In this document: positions 18,466-25,555 of the stretch, piece after piece | Layout of the letters: every line of letters starts with the position of its first letter | How positions within the stretch are numbered: the stretch's first letter is position 1 | Assembly: GCF_002262935.1 (NCBI RefSeq) | Contig: NZ_NPIA01000006.1 | Coordinates: forward strand, 1 to 64,000 | DNA from: Lottiidibacillus patelloidae | GTDB lineage: Bacteria; Bacillota; Bacilli; Bacillales; SA5d-4 | Direction: 5' to 3' | DNA length: 64,000 nucleotides | Notes under the pieces: generated by a model | Told to the model about the DNA's origin: nothing | Seen by the model: only the letters and a program-made list of their open reading frames with translations | Database searches by the model: none | Position numbers and translations under genes: made by a program

Positions 18466-19488
18466 ATGAATCTAAAACCAATCCTAGCTTTCGTTACAGT
18501 AACTATTTTCCTTGTTCTAATCTTACCAGCTCTTCTCGTACTTCCTTTTAGTGGAGATGACAAAGAATATGTCGCACAAAAGGACAACCCTAACAAGCAA
18601 TATGAACCTGTCATTGCCGTGCCAGAACCATCGATAGACATCGCAGTCTTTCGTTATAACGCTAATAAGATTGAGACTGTTGACCTTGAAGATTATGTGA
18701 TCGGTGTTGTCGCTTCGGAAATGCCGGCTGAATTTGAAGAAGAGGCACTAAAAGCACAAGCATTAACTGCGCGAACTTACATCTTAAGACAGCTCATGTA
18801 CCCAAGTGACATTAAATTGCCAGAAGGGGCAGATGTGACAGATACGGTTTACCATCAAGTGTATCGCAATTACGAAGACTATAAAAAGCTTTGGGGCGAT
18901 GACTATGAATGGAAAATTGCTAAAGTAAAACAAGCGGTATATGCAACGTCAGGAGAAATTTTAACATATAATGATCAACCAATTACTGCGTCATTTTTCT
19001 CTACGAGTAATGGGTATACAGTTAACTCGGAAGACTATTGGGAAAATGCTTTTCCATACCTTCGAAGTGTTGCAAGTCCGTGGGATGTCAATAGTCCACG
19101 TTATACAAAGACCATTACGATTTCCAAGAGTGACTTTGAAAAGAAACTCGGTGTTTCCCTTCCTAGTGGAGATAAAATTGGTTCAGTAGTTTCGCGAACG
19201 TCAGGTGATCGCATTGGTGAAGTGATCATCGGTGGAAAATCATTTTCTGGGCGGGAAGTGAGACAGAAACTAGAATTACATTCGACAGATTTCACATGGC
19301 AGCGAAAAGGGAATGAAATAACGATTACGACGAAGGGATATGGGCACGGCGTTGGGATGAGCCAATACGGTGCAAACGGGATGGCACTTGAAGGTAAGAC
19401 GTATCAAGACATAGTTAATTACTATTATCAAGGCGTAAAAATCTCTTCGATTGACGCTTATTTACCAGGGGCGAAAAAGAAAAAGTAA
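18466..19488 (+). CDS. spoIID: Stage II sporulation protein D (lytic transglycosylase)
   Basis: Mother-cell enzyme of the DMP engulfment complex, which cleaves peptidoglycan together with SpoIIM and SpoIIP. It has 340 residues with one N-terminal membrane anchor (about residues 7-27). The SpoIID/LytB domain follows, with E-M-P-A-E-F-E-E-E-A-L-K-A-Q-A and the C-terminal G-Y-G-H-G-V-G-M-S-Q-Y-G-A. The start at 18466 follows GGAGG by 11 bases; earlier in-frame ATGs at 18388 and 18406 have no site. A SigE promoter is expected, but I could not place one confidently. Confidence 0.93.
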   Translation: MNLKPILAFVTVTIFLVLILPALLVLPFSGDDKEYVAQKDNPNKQYEPVIAVPEPSIDIAVFRYNANKIETVDLEDYVIGVVASEMPAEFEEEALKAQALTARTYILRQLMYPSDIKLPEGADVTDTVYHQVYRNYEDYKKLWGDDYEWKIAKVKQAVYATSGEILTYNDQPITASFFSTSNGYTVNSEDYWENAFPYLRSVASPWDVNSPRYTKTITISKSDFEKKLGVSLPSGDKIGSVVSRTSGDRIGEVIIGGKSFSGREVRQKLELHSTDFTWQRKGNEITITTKGYGHGVGMSQYGANGMALEGKTYQDIVNYYYQGVKISSIDAYLPGAKKKK

Positions 19489-19495
19489 TTTTCAT

Positions 19496-19525
19496 GCATA
19501 AAATGAAAGTGTTTGTCGAAAAATA
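19496..19525 (+). promoter_or_regulatory. Candidate SigF (forespore) promoter of spoIIQ
   Basis: GCATA (19496-19500), a 16-bp spacer and CGAAAAATA (19517-19525) fit the SigF/SigG pattern with one mismatch in the -10. spoIIQ of B. subtilis is a SigF gene, so the placement is expected. Not tested. Confidence 0.55.
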
Positions 19526-19560
19526 AATAGATAAATTTTTTGCTAATATGTATATATTAC

Positions 19561-19586
19561 CAGCAATCTGTTCAGAATGATTGCTG
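19561..19586 (+). promoter_or_regulatory. Hairpin in the spoIIQ leader
   Basis: CAGCAATC (19561-19568) and GATTGCTG (19579-19586) form a perfect 8-bp stem with a 10-nt loop. The stem ends at the first base of the GAGGTG ribosome binding site, 12 nt before the start codon. It could affect translation or mRNA stability. Confidence 0.45.
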
Positions 19587-19598
19587 AGGTGATGAAAT

Positions 19599-20426
19599 AT
19601 GAAAGAAGAAAACAAACATTCTTCTAATCAACAAGGTTGGCAAAAATATGCCAAAAAGCGTTGGTTTTATCCAACAGTTTATATTGTTGTAGCAGCATTG
19701 GTAATTAGCATTGCCTTTTGGATGCAAGGAGAACAACAAGCTAACATTGACAGTGGCGAGTATAATTTAGACCAATACGTCAAGTATCCTAGTGATGATC
19801 GAGACAACGATGGTTCAGTCCCTGTCACTAATACGACTGAAATGGTCGGATGGCCTGTTGTCGATAGCTCTGCAGCAACAATCTTCACTCCTTTCTATGA
19901 TCCTAGAGCATCTGAAAGTGAGCAAGAAGCAGCAATCGTAGTTTACAACAATATTTACTACCAGAACAAAGGTATTGACCTTGTGATGCAAAACGGGGAA
20001 GCATTTGATGTAATCGCTGCAATGAGTGGAACTGTCACTCGTGTAGATAAAGACGATCACATGGGCTATGTCGTTGAAATTGAGCATGCGAATAACGTGA
20101 TGACTCATTACCATAGTTTAGCTGACGCGAGAGTTGCAGTAGGTGATACAGTTTCACAAGGAATGATCCTTGGAACAGCTGGTCGTAGCGTGTACAACCA
20201 AGATGCTGGTATTCACGTGCATTTTGAAATCCGTTATGACAATAATGGAGTAATGACTGCAGTAAACCCAATTGATTACTTCAACCAACCAATTACGTCG
20301 ATTCCTAAGAAAAAGGAAGACAACGGAAATGGCGAAGATGAAGGCGATCAAGACGGTGATCAAGAAGAAAATCATCAGGAAGAAGAAAATCCTGAGGATA
20401 ATGATACGCCAAATAGTACAACCTAA
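19599..20426 (+). CDS. spoIIQ: Stage II sporulation protein Q (degenerate LytM/M23)
   Basis: Forespore membrane protein that pairs with SpoIIIAH across the intermembrane space during engulfment. It has 275 residues, one membrane helix (about 24-42) and an M23-like domain (about 110-225). The first zinc ligand of active M23 enzymes is replaced: N123-K-G-I-D where H-x-G-x-D is expected. D127 and the H206-V-H208 pair remain. B. subtilis SpoIIQ also lacks this His. The tail after residue 240 is acidic and low-complexity. A GAGGTG site lies seven bases upstream. Confidence 0.92.
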   Translation: MKEENKHSSNQQGWQKYAKKRWFYPTVYIVVAALVISIAFWMQGEQQANIDSGEYNLDQYVKYPSDDRDNDGSVPVTNTTEMVGWPVVDSSAATIFTPFYDPRASESEQEAAIVVYNNIYYQNKGIDLVMQNGEAFDVIAAMSGTVTRVDKDDHMGYVVEIEHANNVMTHYHSLADARVAVGDTVSQGMILGTAGRSVYNQDAGIHVHFEIRYDNNGVMTAVNPIDYFNQPITSIPKKKEDNGNGEDEGDQDGDQEENHQEEENPEDNDTPNSTT

Positions 20427-20453
20427 TAACAATACGCGCATAGTATTGGAGAT

Positions 20454-20485
20454 AGCCGCTGGCATTTGCCGGTGGCTTTTTCTTT
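20454..20485 (+). terminator. Rho-independent terminator of spoIIQ
   Basis: AGCCGCTGGC (20454-20463) pairs with GCCGGTGGCT (20468-20477) around ATTT, with two wobbles. TTTTTCTTTT follows. Confidence 0.9.
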
Positions 20486-20519
20486 TGCATTAAATAGGGT
20501 GATAAACTTCAGGACATGA

Positions 20520-20562
20520 AAAAAGTGCTACATTAGCCTATTGCCCAGTAGCACATTTTTTT
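20520..20562. terminator. Bidirectional terminator between spoIIQ and the Cys-rich gene
   Basis: GTGCTAC (20525-20531) and GTAGCAC (20548-20554) are perfectly complementary, flanked by an A run on the left and a T run on the right. It would stop transcripts from both sides. Confidence 0.75.
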
Positions 20563-20568
20563 AAACAA

Positions 20569-20700
20569 CTAATAATCATCTGCTTTCGTATATTCATCGC
20601 AATATTGGCAAAAACCGCAGCTAGGACAAACTTTTAAATCAAAACAATCACTACAATCGACCCATGAACCATAATACCCACACTCTTTGCACTCGCCCAT
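20569..20700 (-). CDS. Cys-rich mini-protein with four CxxC motifs
   Basis: A protein of 43 residues containing eight cysteines as four C-x-x-C pairs (C4/C7, C16/C19, C25/C28, C31/C34), enough for two zinc sites. The ATG at 20700 follows a near-perfect AGGAGGTG site on the minus strand. A longer in-frame reading to 20892 lacks a site and overlaps the divergent gene, so it was rejected. It is followed by its own terminator. No family recognised; a small zinc-ribbon-like protein is the best description. Confidence 0.6.
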   Translation of the reverse strand: MGECKECGYYGSWVDCSDCFDLKVCPSCGFCQYCDEYTKADDY

Positions 20701-20782
20701 TTTCACACCTCCTATTATGTTATATGCAAGAAGCCTGTAAATTTTCAGAATATATAGTAAAATAGATAAAAAGGTGTAAAGG

Positions 20783-21640
20783 ATGAGGAAAATGACTTTT
20801 TCAATCGTTGGTTTTGATCCAAACACGAAAGAACTTGGTATTGCCGTACAATCAAAATTTATTGGCGTCGGTGCTGTTGTTCCATGGGCCAAAGCTGGTG
20901 TAGGAGCGGTTGCTACACAATCCTATGCAAATACGACTTATGGACCAAAAGGGCTAGAACTTATGGAGCAAGGAATATCAGCAGAAGAAACGATTAAGCT
21001 CCTGACAAACGAGGATGAAGGAAAAGAATATCGCCAAGTTGGTATTGTCGATAGCAAAGGTAATGCCGCAACATTCACTGGAAAAGACTGTTATGACTGG
21101 GCAGGAGGAATTGCCGAAGAAAACTTCGCAGCGCAAGGGAACATCCTTGTAAGCGAAGAAACAGTCCAAGCAATGGCAGACACCTTTAAAAACACGGAGG
21201 GAACTCTTGCAGAACGCCTCCTAGCAGCTTTAGACGCAGGGCAGGAGGCTGGCGGAGATAGTCGGGGTAAACAGTCTGCCTCATTGCTTATCGTTAAAGA
21301 AGCGGGTGGTTATGGTGGTTACAATGACCGGGCAATTGATTTACGTGTTGACGACCATCCCGAGCCAATCAAAGAATTGATCCGTCTCCACTCGTTGCAT
21401 CAGCTTTATTTTGCAAAAACAAAGCCAGAAAACATTTTAAGTATTAAAGGACTCGTTCGCAATGAACTTATCGAGCAGCTGCACCGCCACCAATATTTGA
21501 GTGAATCGAACCCAACCGATGAAGCGTTGCAACAAGCACTTCGCACTTACATTCATACGGAAAACTTTGAAGAGCGCGAACTTGAACAAGGAAAAATAGA
21601 CAAAGAAATACTAACGTACATGCAAATGAAACAAGCATAA
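20783..21640 (+). CDS. DUF1028 family protein
   Basis: A protein of 285 residues with the DUF1028 (Ntn-hydrolase-like) opening T-F-S-I-V-G-F-D-P and the block G-V-G-A-V-A-T-Q-S-Y-A-N. Further along it has G-G-D-S-R-G-K-Q-S-A and a D-L-R-V-D-D-H-P-x-P-I-x-E-L motif. The substrate is unknown; members are putative cytoplasmic hydrolases. The ATG at 20783 follows AAGGTGTAAAGG. It is transcribed divergently from the Cys-rich mini-protein and closed by its own terminator. Confidence 0.82.
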   Translation: MRKMTFSIVGFDPNTKELGIAVQSKFIGVGAVVPWAKAGVGAVATQSYANTTYGPKGLELMEQGISAEETIKLLTNEDEGKEYRQVGIVDSKGNAATFTGKDCYDWAGGIAEENFAAQGNILVSEETVQAMADTFKNTEGTLAERLLAALDAGQEAGGDSRGKQSASLLIVKEAGGYGGYNDRAIDLRVDDHPEPIKELIRLHSLHQLYFAKTKPENILSIKGLVRNELIEQLHRHQYLSESNPTDEALQQALRTYIHTENFEERELEQGKIDKEILTYMQMKQA

Positions 21641-21694
21641 TATTATCAAATAGCTTTTTGCTACGTTACCATTATAGTAGGGATTTATAAATGG

Positions 21695-21729
21695 AAGCAG
21701 TCGCTGATTATCAGTTAGACTGCTTTTTC
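21695..21729 (+). terminator. Rho-independent terminator after the DUF1028 gene
   Basis: AAGCAGTC (21695-21702) and GACTGCTT (21718-21725) are complementary, with an inner CTGAT/ATCAG stem. TTTTTCT follows. Confidence 0.85.
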
Positions 21730-21756
21730 TAATTTTTTATGTTTGCTCCGAAGTAA

Positions 21757-21799
21757 TGTGATATAAATCACAGAGGTCAACCGAGAATAACTATACGAT
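21757..21799 (+). promoter_or_regulatory. CRP/FNR-type operator and candidate -10 before the diguanylate cyclase
   Basis: TGTGAT-ATAA-ATCACA (21757-21772) is a perfect 16-bp inverted repeat and matches TGTGA-N6-TCACA of the CRP/FNR family. A -10-like TACGAT (21794-21799) lies exactly where it would for an activator centred at -41.5, giving a start near 21806. No good -35 is present, as expected for an activated promoter. Confidence 0.55.
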
Positions 21800-21812
21800 T
21801 AAGGAGGCAAAA

Positions 21813-21848
21813 ATGTGCATGCTTTTGAATCGTCTTCCACCAAGATGA
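21813..21848 (+). CDS. Possible 11-codon leader peptide before the diguanylate cyclase
   Basis: An ATG at 21813 follows a perfect AAGGAGG (21801-21807). It opens the frame MCMLLNRLPPR, which ends with TGA at 21846. The frame lies on the left arm and loop of a hairpin (TGTGCA 21814 with TGCACA 21850; ATCGTCTT 21829 with AAGATGAT 21842, one wobble). An R-L-P-P-R end could slow ribosomes. If transcription starts near 21806, the ribosome binding site would be cut, so this remains tentative. Confidence 0.35.
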   Translation: MCMLLNRLPPR

Positions 21849-21885
21849 TTGCACAGACATGTTGTATTTCTTAGGAGGAGTAACG

Positions 21886-23052
21886 ATGATTAAAGCAATT
21901 ATTATTAATATAGCAATTATTATTTCTTATTTATTTATCATAGGGCAATTTTCTCGAGCGATACATGAAGGGAAACATTATCATAAAATATTTAGTCGTT
22001 TAAAAACACAAGTTAGTGCAGGACTGCTTTTTGCAGCTTTAGGAGTAATATTACTAGCATTTCCAATTCCAGTAACAACTGAAGTAACAGTGGATTTAAG
22101 TTTAATAGCAATCGTCATCGCCGCCCTATTCTTTAGTGCCCCAGCTGCGATCGTTTCAGCACTTTTTATCGCTTTAAGTAGCATGGCGATAGTAGGTAGC
22201 ACGAGCGGGATTGGGTTTGTCGGCATTGGGGTTGTTTGTGCATTATTGGTGACCATTCCACTGAAACCGGTTCGACAGGCAGCACTAATAATTATTGTGA
22301 CAGGAAGTGTTGCTGCTTGGTACCTCGCACAGCCATTAGAAGTGTCTCTGACATTTTGGCTATTAACAATCATAATTGCATTTATATCTTACTATGTTTG
22401 TGACTACATTTTTGATTTAAACAAAGCGTATTTTGAACGAAAAAAAGCTAACGAAAAATTGCAAGAACTAGTTTTAGCACATGAGGAAATGGAAGCAAGA
22501 CTACAAGAAGCAAATAGCAAACTATTGAAAATGGCGAACATCGATGGCTTAACAGGGATTGCCAATCGTCGCAGCTTTAATGATACGTTGGAAAAAGAAA
22601 CGAAGCGGATGAAGCGGGAGAAAAAAGTGCTATCCTTGCTTATGATTGATATTGATAATTTCAAAGCATTTAATGATACATACGGCCATCAAGAAGGTGA
22701 TTATTGCTTGCAATCTGTAGCTAACGAAATAAAGGGAAATTTGCAAAGACCGAGTGACTTTGTGGCTAGGTATGGCGGCGAAGAGTTTGCCGTTATTCTC
22801 CCAGGGCTCAGTGAAAACAAAGCAGCGGTTGTCGCTGAAAAAATCCGCAGTAGCATCGAAGAGTTAGAAATACCGAATGTCCATGCGGAAGCTAAGTCGA
22901 TCGTTACGATTAGTGTTGGCGTTGCGACAATGGATGAGGACATAAACAGTGAGCAACTTGTGAAACTAGCTGATCGCGCTTTATATGAGGCAAAGGAGCG
23001 GGGCAGAAACCAAGTATGCCAGAGTGAACTTACTCTTATGCATACGAGTTAA
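21886..23052 (+). CDS. Membrane-bound diguanylate cyclase (GGDEF)
   Basis: Makes cyclic di-GMP from two GTP. It has 388 residues: about five to six N-terminal helices of the 5TMR-LYT type (residues 1-180), a coiled coil (about 180-220) and a GGDEF domain (about 222-385). The active-site loop is G-G-E-E-F. An R-P-S-D inhibitory I-site stands five residues before it, so the enzyme is probably active and product-inhibited. The start at 21886 follows AGGAGGAG; an in-frame ATG at 21859 lies in the leader without a site. Confidence 0.9.
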   Translation: MIKAIIINIAIIISYLFIIGQFSRAIHEGKHYHKIFSRLKTQVSAGLLFAALGVILLAFPIPVTTEVTVDLSLIAIVIAALFFSAPAAIVSALFIALSSMAIVGSTSGIGFVGIGVVCALLVTIPLKPVRQAALIIIVTGSVAAWYLAQPLEVSLTFWLLTIIIAFISYYVCDYIFDLNKAYFERKKANEKLQELVLAHEEMEARLQEANSKLLKMANIDGLTGIANRRSFNDTLEKETKRMKREKKVLSLLMIDIDNFKAFNDTYGHQEGDYCLQSVANEIKGNLQRPSDFVARYGGEEFAVILPGLSENKAAVVAEKIRSSIEELEIPNVHAEAKSIVTISVGVATMDEDINSEQLVKLADRALYEAKERGRNQVCQSELTLMHTS

Positions 23053-23064
23053 TATTTTTGAAGG

Positions 23065-23106
23065 AGACACCTCTCATGTTGACGAAATAATATATTGGAG
23101 GTGTCT
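23065..23106 (+). promoter_or_regulatory. Hairpin sequestering the next ribosome binding site
   Basis: AGACACCTC (23065-23073) and GAGGTGTCT (23098-23106) form a perfect 9-bp stem, and the right arm holds most of the GGAGGTG (23097-23103) site of the next gene. In the loop an ATG at 23076 opens a four-codon frame, MLTK, behind AAGGAG (23061-23066). This is the layout of a translational attenuator or a coupling device. Confidence 0.5.
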
Positions 23107-23107
23107 T

Positions 23108-23314
23108 ATGATTGTATTATATATAGCAATTTCATTTGTCATATTATTTTTATTTGCTACACTAATTGATTTTGATTTATACAAAGCAATATTTGTTCCG
23201 GCCGTTATTATTGGTCTATTATTTAGTATTAGCCAAAAGTTAAATACGTTAATTAACCAAAGCAAAGACGAAGTTGTCGAAGCGGACACGACAGAAAATA
23301 TTGAAAAAGATTAA
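23108..23314 (+). CDS. Small membrane protein
   Basis: A protein of 68 residues with two predicted membrane helices (about 3-20 and 26-43) and an acidic, hydrophilic tail. No family recognised. The ATG at 23108 follows GGAGGTG. It lies 55 bp behind the diguanylate cyclase and may be co-transcribed. Its stop codon overlaps the stop codon of the convergent NUDIX gene. Confidence 0.6.
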   Translation: MIVLYIAISFVILFLFATLIDFDLYKAIFVPAVIIGLLFSISQKLNTLINQSKDEVVEADTTENIEKD

Positions 23315-23937
23315 CGAGCTAAATGATTTGCGATAAACATTAAAATGTTTTCATAGTAAGCGAGAGGGTGCTGGACGAAAGCATCCTTTCCGACTTCGTC
23401 GTTAAGAAAAACCTTCTCCGTTTCACCTATCTCTGTAAAACCTGTCAGCTGCACCTTTTCTCTTTCCCCTAACCATAGTTCATAAAAGTGAGAAAAAGCT
23501 ATTTTCACAATTCCAGCAACTTCTTCTTTTTGTAAGGAAAAATCATCAAAGGAAAAGTTCCCACGATATAAAAAGACATTAGCAAACTCATTATCAATAA
23601 AGTTTTCTTTCTTCACGCTATATTCAACAATGCCTAGTGGCAGTAATTGCTCAATCGCGACATCAATGCCAAGCTCTTCTTTTACTTCACGAACGCCATC
23701 TTCGACGGATTCTGTTGCTAACAAATGGCCAGCGGCTGTAATGTCATAAAGATTCGGATTGTCTTTTTTCTGTGGGCTGCGCAGTTGCAAGTAGATGTAT
23801 TCAACGTCATCTTCCTTTGCCACGAACCAACAATGAAATGCTTCATGCCAGAGCCCTTTTCTATGTACTTCTGCGCGAGTAGCCGTTCCGATTAGCTCAC
23901 GCTCTTTATTGAAAACGTTAAGTACTTCGTGTTCCAT
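23311..23937 (-). CDS. NUDIX hydrolase, YfcD/isopentenyl-isomerase-like
   Basis: A protein of 208 residues. An N-terminal strand region (L-N-V-F-N-K-E-R-E-L-I-G) is typical of the YfcD/IPP-isomerase-like branch. The Nudix box lies at about residues 70-91 (G-H-L-L-A-T-E ... R-E-V-K-E-E-L-G-I). The middle of the box is one residue shorter than the classical pattern, while the metal-binding R-E-x-x-E-E is intact. The substrate cannot be read from sequence. An AAGGAG site precedes the ATG at 23937. Confidence 0.82.
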   Translation of the reverse strand: MEHEVLNVFNKERELIGTATRAEVHRKGLWHEAFHCWFVAKEDDVEYIYLQLRSPQKKDNPNLYDITAAGHLLATESVEDGVREVKEELGIDVAIEQLLPLGIVEYSVKKENFIDNEFANVFLYRGNFSFDDFSLQKEEVAGIVKIAFSHFYELWLGEREKVQLTGFTEIGETEKVFLNDEVGKDAFVQHPLAYYENILMFIANHLAR

Positions 23938-24108
23938 TTTATCTCCTTATGTAACCTTCAATAAATTTTTTCAAAAATAGTCATTGGACATTTTCATCGT
24001 AACATAATCTTGTATTGTAGCAAAAATCACAATAATAATTCCCCTCTATCCGGACTCCTATTCCTACTAGACATGCGAGCAAACTTCATATGGAAAGGAG
24101 GAAGGTAG

Positions 24109-24582
24109 ATGAGAGGAAAAAAACTCCTCATTTTTCTTGTGCTCCCGTTTCTTTTAGCAGCCTGTGACCTTCTCGGAAGTAGTTTAGAAAATGACTTGGA
24201 CACGTACCTGGATCAATTTAACGAGATAGCCCATTTAGAGACCGAGGCGATAGAGAGTTACTACAGTGTTGTCGGGGCTAACTATACGGATGATGCCCAA
24301 TTTTACGCTGTCATAAGCAATGACGTTGTCCCGAAGTATGAAACGTTTTTGAGTGAATTGCAAAAGATTGAATCGTCAAATGAACGAATTCAGCAGCTTC
24401 ATGAAGAATACATTAAAGGCGTGAAATTTAATTACGAAGCAATGAAAAAATTTCTCGCCGCAGTCGAACAGCAAGATATGAACCTGATCAACTCAGGTAA
24501 TGTTGACCTTAATGCCGGTAAATTAATTATTGATGAGTATAATCGTGGCATTGACGCTTTATTAAAAGAAATCGGAAAATAA
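24109..24582 (+). CDS. Small lipoprotein, mostly alpha-helical
   Basis: A protein of 157 residues with a short signal peptide ending in the lipobox L-L-A-A-C near residue 19. The mature part is predicted to be almost entirely helical, suggesting a small helical bundle outside the membrane. No family recognised. An AAAGGAGGAAGG site precedes the ATG. It is a single gene with its own terminator, divergent from the NUDIX gene. Confidence 0.65.
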   Translation: MRGKKLLIFLVLPFLLAACDLLGSSLENDLDTYLDQFNEIAHLETEAIESYYSVVGANYTDDAQFYAVISNDVVPKYETFLSELQKIESSNERIQQLHEEYIKGVKFNYEAMKKFLAAVEQQDMNLINSGNVDLNAGKLIIDEYNRGIDALLKEIGK

Positions 24583-24590
24583 ACCAAAAT

Positions 24591-24639
24591 AAAACCCGAC
24601 GAATGGCCGCGAGAAAAAACGACCAGCATCGGGTTTTTT
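24591..24639 (+). terminator. Rho-independent terminator after the helical lipoprotein
   Basis: AAAACCCGA (24591-24599) pairs with TCGGGTTTT (24629-24637) with a long inner loop, followed by T. The A-rich left flank may let it also stop the minus-strand transcript of the VOC gene. Confidence 0.75.
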
Positions 24640-24650
24640 GGTGAAAGGCA

Positions 24651-24688
24651 TCCCCATCTGTCGACAAATCCCGGGAAATGGCACCACT
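24651..24688. repeat. Family D repeat, copy 1 (TCGACAAATCCCGGGAA core)
   Basis: The 17-bp core TCGACAAATCCCGGGAA (24661-24677), followed by ATGGCACCAC, recurs at 26150-26166 in the same orientation. It lies at the end of the VOC gene. Confidence 0.6.
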
Positions 24689-25016
24689 ATTTCTTTTCCC
24701 ACACATTAAATACCATTCCGAACGGATCACGGATGTAACAATCCTTCCCCTTTCCGTGCCAGCGGACAACCTCACAGCCGTTTGCGAGCAAATGTTCCTT
24801 CGCTGCTTCTAAGTCATCGACTTCGACTTCCATGACAGGTCCTAAGTTCTCCTCGCCAGGAATGAGGAAAATGCTATTGTGCGCAGTAGTGAATTCCACT
24901 TCTTTTACTGTGCTTTCAGCTGGTTCCTTCATCCCAAGAACTTCTTCATAAAATTTCTTCGCCTTCGCCACATCATTTACTTGAAAGCCGATATTTTTTG
25001 AAACGTTATATTTCAT
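24687..25016 (-). CDS. VOC (glyoxalase/bleomycin-resistance fold) family protein
   Basis: A protein of 109 residues with the beta-alpha-beta-beta-beta repeat layout of the vicinal oxygen chelate superfamily. Features are I-G-F-Q-V-N-D-V-A-K-A-K-K-F-Y at the start and a C-terminal I-R-D-P-F-G-M-V-F. The start at 25016 follows a GGGGAAAGGAAA site; a longer in-frame reading to 25070 lacks one. The reaction is unknown. Confidence 0.8.
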   Translation of the reverse strand: MKYNVSKNIGFQVNDVAKAKKFYEEVLGMKEPAESTVKEVEFTTAHNSIFLIPGEENLGPVMEVEVDDLEAAKEHLLANGCEVVRWHGKGKDCYIRDPFGMVFNVWEKK

Positions 25017-25066
25017 TTTCCTTTCCCCACTTTCTTGTTTTCTATCAGTGTAGCATAACGAGTAGA

Positions 25067-25555
25067 TCACCAGTGAAGCGAAAAGTTGCGTTTAATAAAA
25101 TGAAAGACAGTAATCGTAATCAGACAGGCAACGGGATAAGTAGGAATCGATAAAAGTAAGTTCCAGTGAATATAGGTGAGTACTTCATTCACTACACATA
25201 ACCATTCATAGAAGACGGAAACAACGGTCCATCCTGTAATATAGAGCGCTAAACGTTTGCCTCGAAGCTGCCACTTGTCATAAAAGTAAATAAAAATGTA
25301 AGCTGCAGAAGGGTATAAGAAAAAGTGGGCGATTCCAACCGTTATTTGATAGCCTGGCCCATCTAAAAAGTGATAAAAATCATATGGTCTCACGCCTAAC
25401 GTATAGTCAATCGTCTCTATGAAAATGACGACAAATATCCAAAGTGAAAACGTTGCGTAAGGATGAAATCTTCTCGGCAAAAGGTAGGCAATAGTTACGG
25501 ATACTAAGGTAGAGGCGAGAAAAAAGATTTCATTCCAATCAAACGTAGAAGCCAT
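25067..25555 (-). CDS. Integral membrane protein, CBO0543-like
   Basis: A protein of 162 residues with five predicted helices and short loops. The arrangement Y-P-S-A-A-Y-I-F ... Y-E-W-L ... W-N-L-L-L-S resembles the CBO0543 family, as do the gene upstream of it and the one at 10972-11451. It overlaps the preceding minus-strand gene by 17 bp, so the two form an operon. An AAAGGATAAGG site precedes the ATG. Function unknown. Confidence 0.55.
   Translation of the reverse strand: MASTFDWNEIFFLASTLVSVTIAYLLPRRFHPYATFSLWIFVVIFIETIDYTLGVRPYDFYHFLDGPGYQITVGIAHFFLYPSAAYIFIYFYDKWQLRGKRLALYITGWTVVSVFYEWLCVVNEVLTYIHWNLLLSIPTYPVACLITITVFHFIKRNFSLHW

Noticed and set aside
19599-20426. SpoIIQ as an active M23 endopeptidase
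   Set aside because: The first zinc-binding His is Asn123, so it should be inactive, as known for Bacillus SpoIIQ.
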